This document shows positions 49,835-59,964 of a DNA stretch of 64,000 bases, piece after piece. The notes under the pieces are model-generated. The model saw nothing but the letters and a program-made list of their open reading frames with translations, had not been told where the DNA came from and did not search any database. This stretch comes from Clarkia xantiana subsp. parviflora. Lineage: Eukaryota > Streptophyta > Magnoliopsida > Myrtales > Onagraceae. Location of the stretch: assembly GCA_036873135.1 (NCBI GenBank), contig JAPTYO010000002.1:21292452-21356451 (forward strand), written 5' to 3'. The first letter of the stretch is position 1; every line of letters starts with the position of its first letter. The translations under genes were made by a program, and so were the position numbers.

Positions 49835-50684
49835 GACCTATATGCTTGAAGCATTTTCTGACCTATATGATTGAAGCCGAACCTTAGACTTACCACGAAA
49901 CCGTGAACTCTACTGAGAGACCTTTATGAAAAGAGGCAATCAATAGTGAAATTGAATCCATCTTGCAGAACCATACTTGGGAGCTAGTGGATCCTCAGAC
50001 CGGAAGCAAACCGCTAGGCAACAAGTGAATATTAAAACTTAAAATGAAAGAAGATGGATCAATTGATAATTACAAAGCCCGACTTGTCATAAAGGGTTAT
50101 GGACAAAATGAAGGGACTTGATTATTTTGATAAAATTTCTCCAGTAACCATAATTACTTCCATAAGGATGGTACTTGCTATTGCAGCTTTGCGAAATCTA
50201 GAAGTACATCAAATGGAAGTGAAAAACAACTTTCTTGAATGGAGATTTAGAGGATAAAATCTACATGTAACAACCCGAGGGTTTCTCTGCATGAAGGTAG
50301 GAAAAGAAAGTCTATAAGCTAGTCAAATTTTTGTATGATTTAAAAACAAGTGCCCAAAATGGCTTTATAAATTTGACCGCGTTTTATTGGAGAAATGTTT
50401 CAAAATAAATAAGTATGACATACGTTTTTACATTAATGACATGCTAATAATTGGAAATAACGACGAGGTGGTCCGGTCCACTAGACATGTGTTGAATTTA
50501 AGTATTGACATGACAGAAATCGGTCCTGCCGATGTGATATTTGAAACTAAAATCATGTGATCATCGGAATGTCACATTCTTAGTCAAACTCTCTATATCG
50601 ATGAGATATTAGATAAATTCAATGAAATTGACAAGGACAAAGTAAGTAATCTAAAAGATACGAATAAAGAATTGTTCAAGAATG
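49835..50684 (+). pseudogene. Old Copia: reverse transcriptase remnant
   Basis: Continues the frame cut at 42958. Visible: EAINSEIESILQNHTWELVD, MKEDGSIDNYKARLVIKGYGQNE, then the catalytic region as YINDMLIIGNNDE (the family motif is YVDDM) and LYIDEILDKFN. Numerous stops and shifts. It ends where the old Gypsy LTR begins (50685). Confidence 0.85.
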
Positions 50685-50762
50685 TTTCGACCTGACTCGC
50701 GCGGACTGACGGGTTTTCGAATGGGTGTGTACAATCCTAACCGGGGTGTCAGAACCTGCGGG
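50685..50762 (-). mobile_element. Old Gypsy LTR, first piece
   Basis: Between the Copia remnant and the younger Gypsy element lie 78 bp starting TGTTTCGACC. With the young element and one TSD copy removed they join 62166-62887 into one minus-oriented LTR of about 800 bp, close to the 836-864 bp of the young element's LTRs. The outer TSD is not known because the rest of this older element runs off the window. Confidence 0.6.
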
Positions 50763-51420
50763 TGATGGATAAATGTCCAATTCGGGTTCGTATTTACGCT
50801 CCGGGCCTTGCAAACACGTCAAAAATTACATCTCGTCTCGAAAAACGTCTCCCAAGGGGTCAAAACGGTCCAGAAACGCATTTATGCGTGACCGGACCGG
50901 ACATCCGGATTGCATTTGCAATCCGGACGTCCGGGTTGCAGCAACCCGGACGTCCGGGTTGCAAGCAATCCGGACCTCCGGATCGCACGGCAATCCGGAC
51001 CTCGCCGAATTGCCCAATTTCGACGAGGTCCGGGTTCCGCCACGGGTATTGCGCGATTGCCGTATCCGCGATTACCGTGTCCGCGATCTCCGTTACGTGT
51101 AGAGAAGTCAAGTTCATACATTACCAATATGGACAACGGTTCCCGCTTGTTTTCTTGGACCGTCGTCAAACCGCTATAAAACCAGGTCCGGTCTCAAGGA
51201 AGCCTATAAATAGGAGACCTTGGCCACCCATTTTCACTCATTCTCTCATTTGCCCAACTTTGGTATTTTGAGCTCTGACTTCTCCCTAGAATTCTCTCTC
51301 TCTAGAAATTACCCTTTTGCCACTATAGTAACTTAGGCATCGGAGAGGGCTCCGCTAGCACCACCCCCCCTCTCCGTGCTAGCATTGGTCCTTTGCGCAG
51401 GATCCGACGCTTGAGACACA

Positions 51421-51488
51421 GACTTGCCGGGTCACAACCTTGCCGGGTCACAACCTTGCCGGGTCACAACCTTGCCGGGTCACAACCT
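51421..51488. repeat. 16-bp tandem repeat in the Gypsy LTR
   Basis: Four head-to-tail copies of CTTGCCGGGTCACAAC, present identically in the 3' LTR (about 61955-62022). A C-run (CACCCCCCCTCTCC) lies about 60 bp upstream in both LTRs. Confidence 0.85.
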
Positions 51489-51675
51489 TTCCGAAACTCA
51501 GACCTCACGCGGGAACAAGTCCGAACACTCGTCAGTGGCCCAACCTCCTCCTGACAGAAGGGTTACGGCCCGCACAATTACACAAACCGACGCGTCCTCG
51601 TGACCTCATTCATCCAGGACGCAACATTGGCGCCGTCTACGTGATTCGAACAAAAAGCTTCCATACCGCAAAATC

Positions 51676-54600
51676 ATGACGAGTGATCACAACGCTCTCA
51701 CTGAGGCCAATCCGTCAAAAGTCAGAAAGCGCTTCAGACGTCTTAAGAGATCCACAACGTCAAACGTGCCAGCAAGCAGTGTGCCTTCCGCACAGCACGG
51801 TCCGAAATTTCCAGGCATCCACGTGATACATGGAGGCTTCGGGGCAGGAGGCGAAACATCATACGGGAGAGAAATATACGCATCTCTAATGATCCATGAA
51901 CCTACGGGCAGTCAACAAGGAAACGTCATCCTAGAAAACGCCATTGGTTTTTCTGCGGAAGACAAGTCGCACATAACATTTCCACATAATGACGCCCTGG
52001 TCATAACCATGACAATTGACGGCATGGACATCAAGCGTATCTTGGTGGATGGAGGAAGTTCACCCAATGTCATCACAAAGGATGTCATCTTAGCTTTGGG
52101 GAGAAAGAAAGATGTCAACAAAATGAATTCACCCTTAGTGGGATTCATGGAAGATGCAAGTTACCCATTGGGGTCAATAACACTGCCAGTCATACTGGGA
52201 GAGGACAGTTCACGCCTCCAAATCACAATACCATTTATGGTAGTACAAAAGCTTGACGCATACAACGGTATCTTAGGATACGCAACCATGAATGCGTGGG
52301 GAATGGTGCCATCAACGGCACACCAGAAGATCAAATTCCCAACTACAGCCGGAATCGGTGAAGTCAAAGGGGATCAATTGTTGTCAAGAAACTGTTACAA
52401 CATGGCAATCCAAAATAACATCAAGCCAGATGACATGCCCATCATTGATGATGATCCAAGAGAAGGACGTGCCCGACCTGCCCCAGTAGAAGAGTTAAAA
52501 CAAGTAAAGATCGAAGAGCCAGACAGGATGGTCCAAATCGGGGCATCCTTATCAGAAGATGAAGTGATAGAAATCACAGCTCTTCTCAAAGAATACAAAG
52601 AGCTATTCGCTTGGTCACCAAGCGATATGCCCGGGATAAGCGCAGATGTCATTTCCCATAAGCTCAATATCAAGCCAGGAACCAGAGCGATAGCCCAGAA
52701 ACTCCGCCCCCTCGGGGGCAACAAGAAACTGGCAATCAGAGAAGAGGTGGGAAAACTGCTCGACGCAGGGTTCATCGAAGAATCAAGGTACCAAACATGG
52801 GTAGCAAACCCGGTGTTGGTCCCTAAGTCAAACGGCAAGTTGAGAATGTGCATCGATTACAGAGATCTCAACAACGCATGCCCCAAGGATTCATATCCTC
52901 TTCCAAGAATCGACCAGCTAGTCGATGCCACCGCCGGCCATGAATTAATGTCTGTAATGGACGCATACTCAGGATACAATCAGATCCAGATGTTCAAAGA
53001 TGATGCACCGCACACTGCATTCTACGCAGATAGCGAAATTTACAACTACAAGGTGATGCCGTTCGGCCTAATCAATGCAGGAGCAACATACCAGCGAATG
53101 GTCAATACCATCTTTGGCGATCTAATCGGAACCAAAATGGAGGCATACGTGGACGACATGGTCGTAAAATCAACCAAAAGGCGCAACCACGTTGACGACT
53201 TGCGAGCAATCTTCAAAAGAATGCGCGAATATCAGGTCCGCCTAAATCCAACAAAATGCGCTTTCGGCGTACAATCAGGAAAAATCCTCGGATTCATGGT
53301 GAGCCAGAGGGGGATAGAAGCTAACCCAGAGAAAGTGAAGGCAATTGAGGAGATGGTTTCCCCAAGGAGACATAAGGAAGTCCAACAACTAAATGGCCGC
53401 CTGGCTGCCTTAAACCGATTCCTTGCCAGGATAGGCGATAAGGCACTCCCTTTCTTTCAAGTCTTGCGTGCAAACAAGAAGTTTGAATGGACACCAGCAT
53501 GTGAAGAAGCCTTCCAGCAATTAAAACAACACTTGCGCACATTGCCAGCATTGGCAAAACCATTGCCAGGAGAGCCCCTCTTCCTGTACATCTCCGTGAG
53601 CAACACGGCCGTCAGCTCAGTCCTTGTCAAACAAAAAGGAACTACCCAGCTGCCAGTCTACTACGTGAGCAAGATACTTGCGAAGTACGAGATAAACTAC
53701 ATGCCAATCGAAAAATATCTGTACGCACTTATAATAGCAGCAAGAAAGCTGAGGCCATACTTCCACGCGCATGAAGTAACAGTCTTAACAGACCAACCCT
53801 TGAAGCACATCCTGTCAAAGCCAAACATGTCAGGAAAGCTAACAAAGTGGTCTGTAGAGCTAAGTGAATTCCGCATTCACTTTGCCCCTCGAACGGCGAT
53901 CAAGGGGCAAGCATTGGCAGATTTCATTGCAGAATTCACCGGGATAACACCCGACACAGACCCCCAAGCTGGACCCCAGCAAATTGAAGAACACCCCGAA
54001 GTATGGCAAATGTATACCGACGGATCTTCAAACGTAGGAGGTTCAGGTGCCGGATTCCTCCTAATACCTCCCGATGGATCTGATCCTTTGAAGTACGCTC
54101 TGAACTTAACATTTAGAGCAACAAACAACGAGGCGGAATACGAAGCATTGATAACCGGCTTAAGAATTGCAAAAGGTGTCGGAGTCAAACATCTACGAGT
54201 GAAATGCGATTCACAATTAGTCGTCAACCAAGTTAAAGGCGAATACGCGGCAAAGTCAGAAAATATGCAAAAGTACTTGGGGCAAGCAAAAGACCTCATC
54301 ACAAGCTTCGATACCTTCGACATCAACGCAGTACCTAGAGAAGAAAATCAAGAAGCTGACGCCTTGAGCAAATTCGCACAAGGCAATGAACAAGGCAAAG
54401 AAACACATTTCGTAGAAAACAGAATCTTGTCAGTAATTGACAAATTCGAAGTCTTGTGCATTGATCCAGAACCAGATTGGAGGACTCCAATATTGGCATT
54501 CCTCAAAGACCACAAACTCCCCGAGGACAAGGTTCAAGCCCAAAAAGTCCAGAGGCAAGCTGTCAATTATGCGTTGATAGATGATGAGCTTTACAAGAAA

Positions 54601-55692
54601 GGATTTTCAACCCCTTACCTAAGGTGCATCACCTTCCTGGAAGGCCAAAAAGTATTAGAAGACTTGCATAAGGGCCAAGCAGCCTGCCATGAAGGGGCGA
54701 GATCTCTAATACGCAAAACTCTGAGCTTGGGGTACTATTGGCCAACCATGAAGAACCAAGCTACGCACTTGGTCACAGAATGCGAATCATGCCAACTTTA
54801 TTCAAGAAGCATCACGGCACCAGCCGCCGAGCTAAGCCCAATTGCAAGCTCCTGGCCATTCGCACAATGGGGAATCGATCTAGTAGGTCCACTTCCAAAG
54901 TCAAAAGGCCAAACCAAGTATATTGTCGTCGCAATCGATTACTTTTCAAAGTGGATCGAAGCAAAGGCATTGGCACAAACAACCGACGCGCAAATAATGG
55001 ATTTCATCCGAAATCACATCATTGCGCGGTATGGAGTTCCGAAGGTCCTAATCAGCGACAACGGGCCACAATTCAAAAGCTCAAGACTCCAAACATTTTG
55101 TGAAAGACTCAACATTAACCACCGTTTCGCCTCAGTCCGCCATGCGCAAACCAACGGACAGGTCGAAGCCGCCAACAAGACCGTCCTGGACGGTCTCAAG
55201 AAAAGAGTGCACGCACTAAAAGGGGGATGGGCAGAAGAACTTAGCAGTGTTCTGTGGGCACTTCGAACAACTCCAAAGGAGTCAACCGGAGAAACACCTT
55301 TCAGTCTGGTGTACGGAACGGAAGCAGTCGCTCCCATCGAAATTGCTGTCTCATCCTACCGCACAACTCATTTCAGTGCTCAAGCCAACGAAGTAGACAT
55401 GCGTCTAGACTTAGACTTGGCTGAAGAAAAAAGGCGGAACTCCGAGCACAATCAGGCACGTATGCGTTTGACAACCGCAAGGTATTACAACAGGAAGGTC
55501 AAAGAAAGACAATTCCACGTCGGAGAAATGGTGTGGAGAAGGAATGAATTCTCACATCTCGATAAATCAACAAGATGTCTCCAAAATGGGAAGGCCCTTA
55601 CAAGGTCGTATCCATCCCATATATCAACGCATATCGCCTTGAAGATGCAGATGGAAATATCTCTACAAATACATTTAGTGGGGGGCACTTGA
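51676..55692 (+). CDS. Gypsy Pol polyprotein (PR, RT, RNase H x2, integrase)
   Basis: 1338-codon frame. Aspartic protease near 124-129 (VDGGSS); RT from about 330 (DYRDLNNACPKDSYPLPRIDQ, YVDD at 491-494); Gypsy RNase H (LTDQPLKHILSKPNMSGKL); a second, archaeal-type RNase H from about 779 (MYTDGSSNVGGSGAG, NNEAEYEALITGL), the Tat-lineage mark; integrase zinc domain (GYYWPTM, CESCQLYSR) and the D-D-E core (WGIDLVGP, ISDNGPQF, NGQVEAANK). Oddities: the frame starts 49 bp after the LTR and reaches the protease within about 120 residues, so nearly all gag is deleted. Near 55570 a one-base shift leaves the normal C-terminus in another frame, where it ends at about 55710. Reaction chemistry could survive, but the element needs Gag in trans. 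Confidence 0.93.
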   Translation: MTSDHNALTEANPSKVRKRFRRLKRSTTSNVPASSVPSAQHGPKFPGIHVIHGGFGAGGETSYGREIYASLMIHEPTGSQQGNVILENAIGFSAEDKSHITFPHNDALVITMTIDGMDIKRILVDGGSSPNVITKDVILALGRKKDVNKMNSPLVGFMEDASYPLGSITLPVILGEDSSRLQITIPFMVVQKLDAYNGILGYATMNAWGMVPSTAHQKIKFPTTAGIGEVKGDQLLSRNCYNMAIQNNIKPDDMPIIDDDPREGRARPAPVEELKQVKIEEPDRMVQIGASLSEDEVIEITALLKEYKELFAWSPSDMPGISADVISHKLNIKPGTRAIAQKLRPLGGNKKLAIREEVGKLLDAGFIEESRYQTWVANPVLVPKSNGKLRMCIDYRDLNNACPKDSYPLPRIDQLVDATAGHELMSVMDAYSGYNQIQMFKDDAPHTAFYADSEIYNYKVMPFGLINAGATYQRMVNTIFGDLIGTKMEAYVDDMVVKSTKRRNHVDDLRAIFKRMREYQVRLNPTKCAFGVQSGKILGFMVSQRGIEANPEKVKAIEEMVSPRRHKEVQQLNGRLAALNRFLARIGDKALPFFQVLRANKKFEWTPACEEAFQQLKQHLRTLPALAKPLPGEPLFLYISVSNTAVSSVLVKQKGTTQLPVYYVSKILAKYEINYMPIEKYLYALIIAARKLRPYFHAHEVTVLTDQPLKHILSKPNMSGKLTKWSVELSEFRIHFAPRTAIKGQALADFIAEFTGITPDTDPQAGPQQIEEHPEVWQMYTDGSSNVGGSGAGFLLIPPDGSDPLKYALNLTFRATNNEAEYEALITGLRIAKGVGVKHLRVKCDSQLVVNQVKGEYAAKSENMQKYLGQAKDLITSFDTFDINAVPREENQEADALSKFAQGNEQGKETHFVENRILSVIDKFEVLCIDPEPDWRTPILAFLKDHKLPEDKVQAQKVQRQAVNYALIDDELYKKGFSTPYLRCITFLEGQKVLEDLHKGQAACHEGARSLIRKTLSLGYYWPTMKNQATHLVTECESCQLYSRSITAPAAELSPIASSWPFAQWGIDLVGPLPKSKGQTKYIVVAIDYFSKWIEAKALAQTTDAQIMDFIRNHIIARYGVPKVLISDNGPQFKSSRLQTFCERLNINHRFASVRHAQTNGQVEAANKTVLDGLKKRVHALKGGWAEELSSVLWALRTTPKESTGETPFSLVYGTEAVAPIEIAVSSYRTTHFSAQANEVDMRLDLDLAEEKRRNSEHNQARMRLTTARYYNRKVKERQFHVGEMVWRRNEFSHLDKSTRCLQNGKALTRSYPSHISTHIALKMQMEISLQIHLVGGT

Positions 55693-55719
55693 AGAAATTC
55701 CACGGATAAAAGGATAATC

Positions 55720-56290
55720 TTCTATCACAAAAGGAGTTGTTGTATCAAGCCCTTTTGCTCTCATTTCCATAATGCATTTTCTTGTTTAAAAGACCACTCC
55801 CTTATATAAAGTGGCACCTCTGTAATAATCTCACAAACCTAATGAAGTCGTTCTATCTTCGTAGCAACACGACTACTCTATGTACGTTACTTGGAAACAA
55901 AACAAAGTAACTACAACAACAATTATCTACATCAACAAGGAGTTTATTTCTCCATTCATAACATAGGCGTCTATCTCTAGAAGGGCGTCAACTACAAGCA
56001 ATGTCTAGGATTAACACCAAGACCTATTATTAAAATGACGGCTATTCAGGGCGTCAACTACACGCAATACCTTGGAATAACGCCAAGGCCTATCATCAAA
56101 ATAACATGTTGAGGTATCCTCTTTTCTAAAAGACAAGCCCCATGTTTACTTATCTTAATGACATGCTGTGATATCTCTGGTTAGAAGCAAATCCTCATGT
56201 CCATAGCCATCCCCTGGATTTAGAACAGGATGGGCATACGGGGCTGATCACCCCTCAAGTGACGGAAGTTCTCTGTTTAGACAACTACCT
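55720..56290. other. Gypsy 3' non-coding region
   Basis: No reading frame with family features. The phrase AGGGCGTCAACTAC recurs near 55983 and 56049. Such long non-coding stretches downstream of pol are usual in Tat elements. Confidence 0.5.
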
Positions 56291-56710
56291 CACTCTAAAT
56301 GTGTATATCCTGTTTAGGATTCACTCTATGTGTATATCCTGTTTAGGATTCACTCTAAGTGTATATCCTGTTTAGGATTCACTCTAAGTGTATATCCTGT
56401 TTAGGATTCACTCTATGTGTATATCCTGTTTAGGATTCACTCTAAGTGTATATCCTGTTTAGGATTCACTCTATGCGTATATCCTGTTTAGGATTCACTC
56501 TATGTGTATATCCTGTTTAGGATTCACTCTAAGTGTATATCCTGTTTAGGATTCACTCTAAGTGTATATGCTGTTTAGGATTCACTCTAAGTGTGTATCC
56601 TGTTTAGGATTCACTCTAAGTGTATATCCTGTTTAGGATTCACTCTAAAATGTGTATATCCTGTTTAGGATTCACTCTAAGTGTGTATACCCTGTTTAGG
56701 GTTCACTCTC
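56291..56710. repeat. 29-bp minisatellite in the Gypsy element
   Basis: About 14 copies of a 29-bp unit (CACTCTAAGT, GTATATCCTG, TTTAGGATT) with single-base variants (AAGT/ATGT, TATGCTG). The unit contains the inverted pair ATCCTG-tttA-GGAT, so each copy can form a small hairpin. Confidence 0.9.
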
Positions 56711-57613
56711 TATAGCGGAAGTCCTCCTGCTAGACGACAATTCCGTACTACAGACTTCCAAAGCCGTGATGTGTGATTCCTAGACGCAGAAAACATACAT
56801 CACAATTCATACTCTCAAAAGTGCTACATGGTTCCTGGACGCAGGAATCATGTATCACAAATATTTTTACCAAGTATTTTGTCAAAATACTTTATAAAAT
56901 GTTTTATGCATCAAACTCCTTTCCAAAAATTTTATCAACACGGTTTTTGGGATGTTTCACATTGCATGTCAAAACCTTTTTCCAAATATTTTACCAACAC
57001 CCCCTTTTAGGATTCACAAAATGCTTCTTCAAAAACCAAACTGTTTTGAAGTATGCTTCCCCAACGCGGGTTGATACACGCTGGCAGGTGCGCACCCTGT
57101 TTAAAACTCGTAAAATTTACAAGTCGGGTCTTGTACAACGTCGCCTTAGAGTGGAACTAAGAGACGGTATAAACTACTATCTTGCTTAGCCAAGATAACA
57201 CCTTTCAAACAAACTACTTCTTGAGATATATTGCTATACGCAAAAATACTTGGCAGGTCGCAATACATATAGCGGCAAGCTATTCAGGAAAGAAAGTCAA
57301 TATGCATAATGCATCATGCAAACAATCAGGAGAACTTTCCAACTTATCAATCAGGAAGTGGCTATCAGTCACGCATGCGGGGGCTATGTCTACACTACTA
57401 GGCGTCCACATTCAGTAAACACAGTAAGTGATAACGGTATGAAATATTACTAACAAGTTATCATCCAAACTGCTGTGTATAAAACAGGTCCATGCGACGA
57501 AGTTCAAAGCGAACAAGTCACAAACAACAACCCCAACAAGTTTCTAAACATAGAAGCTAGGAGACAAGCAAACTCATAAACGAGTCCGACATGCTCATCA
57601 CAAAATGAGCAGT
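56711..57613. other. Gypsy 3' non-coding region
   Basis: Frames at 56773-57189 and 57182-57418 show no family motif. A diverged pair of TGTGATTCCTAGACGCAG / ATGGTTCCTGGACGCAGG lies at 56770-56850. Confidence 0.45.
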
Positions 57614-58956
57614 TCAAACAACAGAACCACCAGGAGGCCCGGGGGCAACCTCCATAAACTCGGAAGAAGTGACAATGACGTTCACATCTCCGCTATCATT
57701 AACCAACACTTCGTAGTTTGGACGACCACACTCCAAGAGGTTCAGCGCCTCAATGTGAGAAAGGGCGTAATTCGCATACGGCCCCAACTCGCCAAAAGGG
57801 AACTGAGGGTCAAGATCTTTCACACGAGTGAAATAATCCTCAGAACGCTCGCTCATCAGGTTGTCTACCTTCTCATCAACAACGAATTCAAAATCCGAAG
57901 TTCCCAAGTACTTAGCGAAACCCACTTGTACTCCCTTCTCACGGCTCTCTTTACCGAGAATAACCAACTCAGCCCCTTGAGAATGAAGATCATCTGTAAC
58001 CTTCTTCTCGAGAGCAACCATCTCAGACTCCAGCTCTGACAAGCGAGTACGGCGCGCTTCATAACGACTCTCAGAAGCCGTAACTTTCAAACCCAACACA
58101 CGGGCCTCTTCCTTGGCCTGTGACAACTCCTGGCGCAAAGCGTCACACTTAGCCACAGCCGCCTGCTTTGCGCTCGCCAACTCCATGACGAAAGACGACA
58201 TATTTACCATGTCAGCTACAACCTGTACATATCAACGCGATAAGTCAAATATAAATCGCAAAAGCAACACACTTGGCAGGAAAACCAAGTTACTTACAGG
58301 TGCAAATCGGGATAAGGCACCCTGTGCATATGCCTCAGCCTCCTCATCAGTTTTCGGACAGGAATTCCTATCTCCTGGCGGAACGCACCTACGCAACACG
58401 CGAACTCCAACCTCTGGAGTGCGAAGCGAAGACTCTTTGGGGAAATAAATTCCACCATTGTCAAAGGGTGCCCAAATGTCACCGGAAATGTCCAATCCAA
58501 CAGGACACACCAAATGGTCGCGCCTGAGAGGCGGAACCGCTACAACAAAGAAAAAGAAGTGTTTACAACAACAAATAACAAAGCCGCGAATCACACTCAT
58601 TGAAGTATACTTACAAAGTCTGCGACCTTCCACAGGTCGGTTTCCCGACTGGGGGGCAGATGACGCCACATTGCGACTTGCGACTTCCTTGCCTTTACGA
58701 GTGGAAGTAGTAGCATTTGGCTTCAAGCGCTTGGGATCAGTCGGTCCACGCGCCACTGTGTCAGTTCGCTTAGAAGACACGCGAGAATCAGGCTCGGGGG
58801 GATTATTTCCGACCACATGCGTAGAAGTCCCCTTGCCAAGATCACGCCCTGAGTTGGCAGGAATGATAGGGGCAGGGGCGACCAAAGCTGGATCAGTACG
58901 AGAAGCAATACGCGAAGCCGCCGCATGGAGCGACGAACTCTTTCCAGCAAACCAAC
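57614..58956 (-). CDS. Antisense spliced ORF of the Gypsy element
   Basis: Three minus-strand exons join in phase: from 58956 to 58615, 58539-58298, and 58222-57614 (stop at 57614-57616), with donors T|GTAAGTAT and T|GTAAGTAA and acceptors TGTAG and TACAG. Together they give nearly 400 codons. Exon 1 is basic and low complexity; exon 2 has PLRRDHLVCPVG and WAPFDNGGIYFPKE; exon 3 is a coiled coil (MELASAKQAAVAKCDAL, LSELESEMVALEKK) ending in an acidic tail. An acceptor (TTGCAG) precedes 58956, so at least one more exon exists upstream, across the minisatellite. Antisense ORFs downstream of pol are known in Tat elements (Grande, Retand); their role is unclear. I do not recognise a domain. Confidence 0.65.
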
Positions 58957-59172
58957 CTGCAATATAAACGTACAAAATTCATAGGGCCATCCCAAAGGCT
59001 ATCCATTATGAGTGTCGAAATGCCCAAAAATGCTCAGAATAAGAATAAAGAACTTACTCATCGTATCAACGTAATCAAAGGGAAGTTAACTCCGCAAGGA
59101 AACACTACAACCTGCAAAGAAACCATCAACATCAATGCGCGCATCAGTATTAACGCGTGTATCATCTTTACG

Positions 59173-59964
59173 TGTCGACAAGGTTGCTCGTCGACAAGAA
59201 GAAAATATTTTCTAAGTGTTTCCATGTACGTACATACATGTCGACAAGGTTGCTCGTCGACAAGGAGAAAATATTTTCTAAGTGTTTCCATGTACGTACA
59301 TACATGTCGACAAGGTTGCATGTCAACAAGAAGAAAATATTTTCTAAGTATTTCCATGTACGTACATACATGTCGACAAGGTTGCTCGTCGACAAGAAGA
59401 AAATATTTTCTAAGTATTTCCATGTACGTACATACATGTCGACAAGGGGGCATGTCAACAAGAAGAAAATATTTTCTAAGTATTTCCATGTACGTACATA
59501 CATGTCGACAAGGGGGCATGTCGACAAGAAGAAAATATTTTCTAAGTATTTCCATGTACGTACATACATGTCGACAAGGGGGCACGTCAACAAGAAGAAA
59601 ATATTTTCTAAGTATTTCCATGTACGTACATACATGTCGACAAGGGGGCATGTCGACAAGAAGAAAATATTTTCTAAGTATTTCCATGTACGTACATACA
59701 TGTCGACAAGGTTGCTCGTCAACAAGAAGAAAATATTTTCTAAGTGTTTCCATGTACGTACATACATGTCGACAAGGTTGCTCGTCGACAAGGAGAAAAT
59801 ATTTTCTAAGTGTTTCCATGTACGTACATACATGTCGACAAGGTTGCTCGTCGACAAGAAGAGAATATTTTCTAAGTATTTCCATGTACGTACGTACATG
59901 TCGACAAGGTTGCGCGTCAACAAGGGGAAAAATATTCTCTAAGTGTTTTCATGAACACACACAT
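59173..59964. repeat. 66-bp minisatellite, 12 copies
   Basis: Twelve 66-bp units, each with TGTCGACAAGG, AAAATATTTT and CCATGTACGTACATACATG. Variants are blocked: copies 1-4 and 9-12 have GGTTGC after the first GTCGACAA, copies 5-8 have GGGGGC, and GTCGAC versus GTCAAC varies between copies. Because 66 is a multiple of three and the unit lacks stops in several frames, long open frames (over 250 codons) appear on both strands; they are repeat artefacts. It lies in the presumed intron upstream of the antisense ORF. Confidence 0.93.

Noticed and set aside
50762..51271. Five overlapping frames in the Gypsy LTR
   Set aside because: They come from the GC-rich palindromic region of the LTR and recur in the 3' LTR; LTRs are not coding here.
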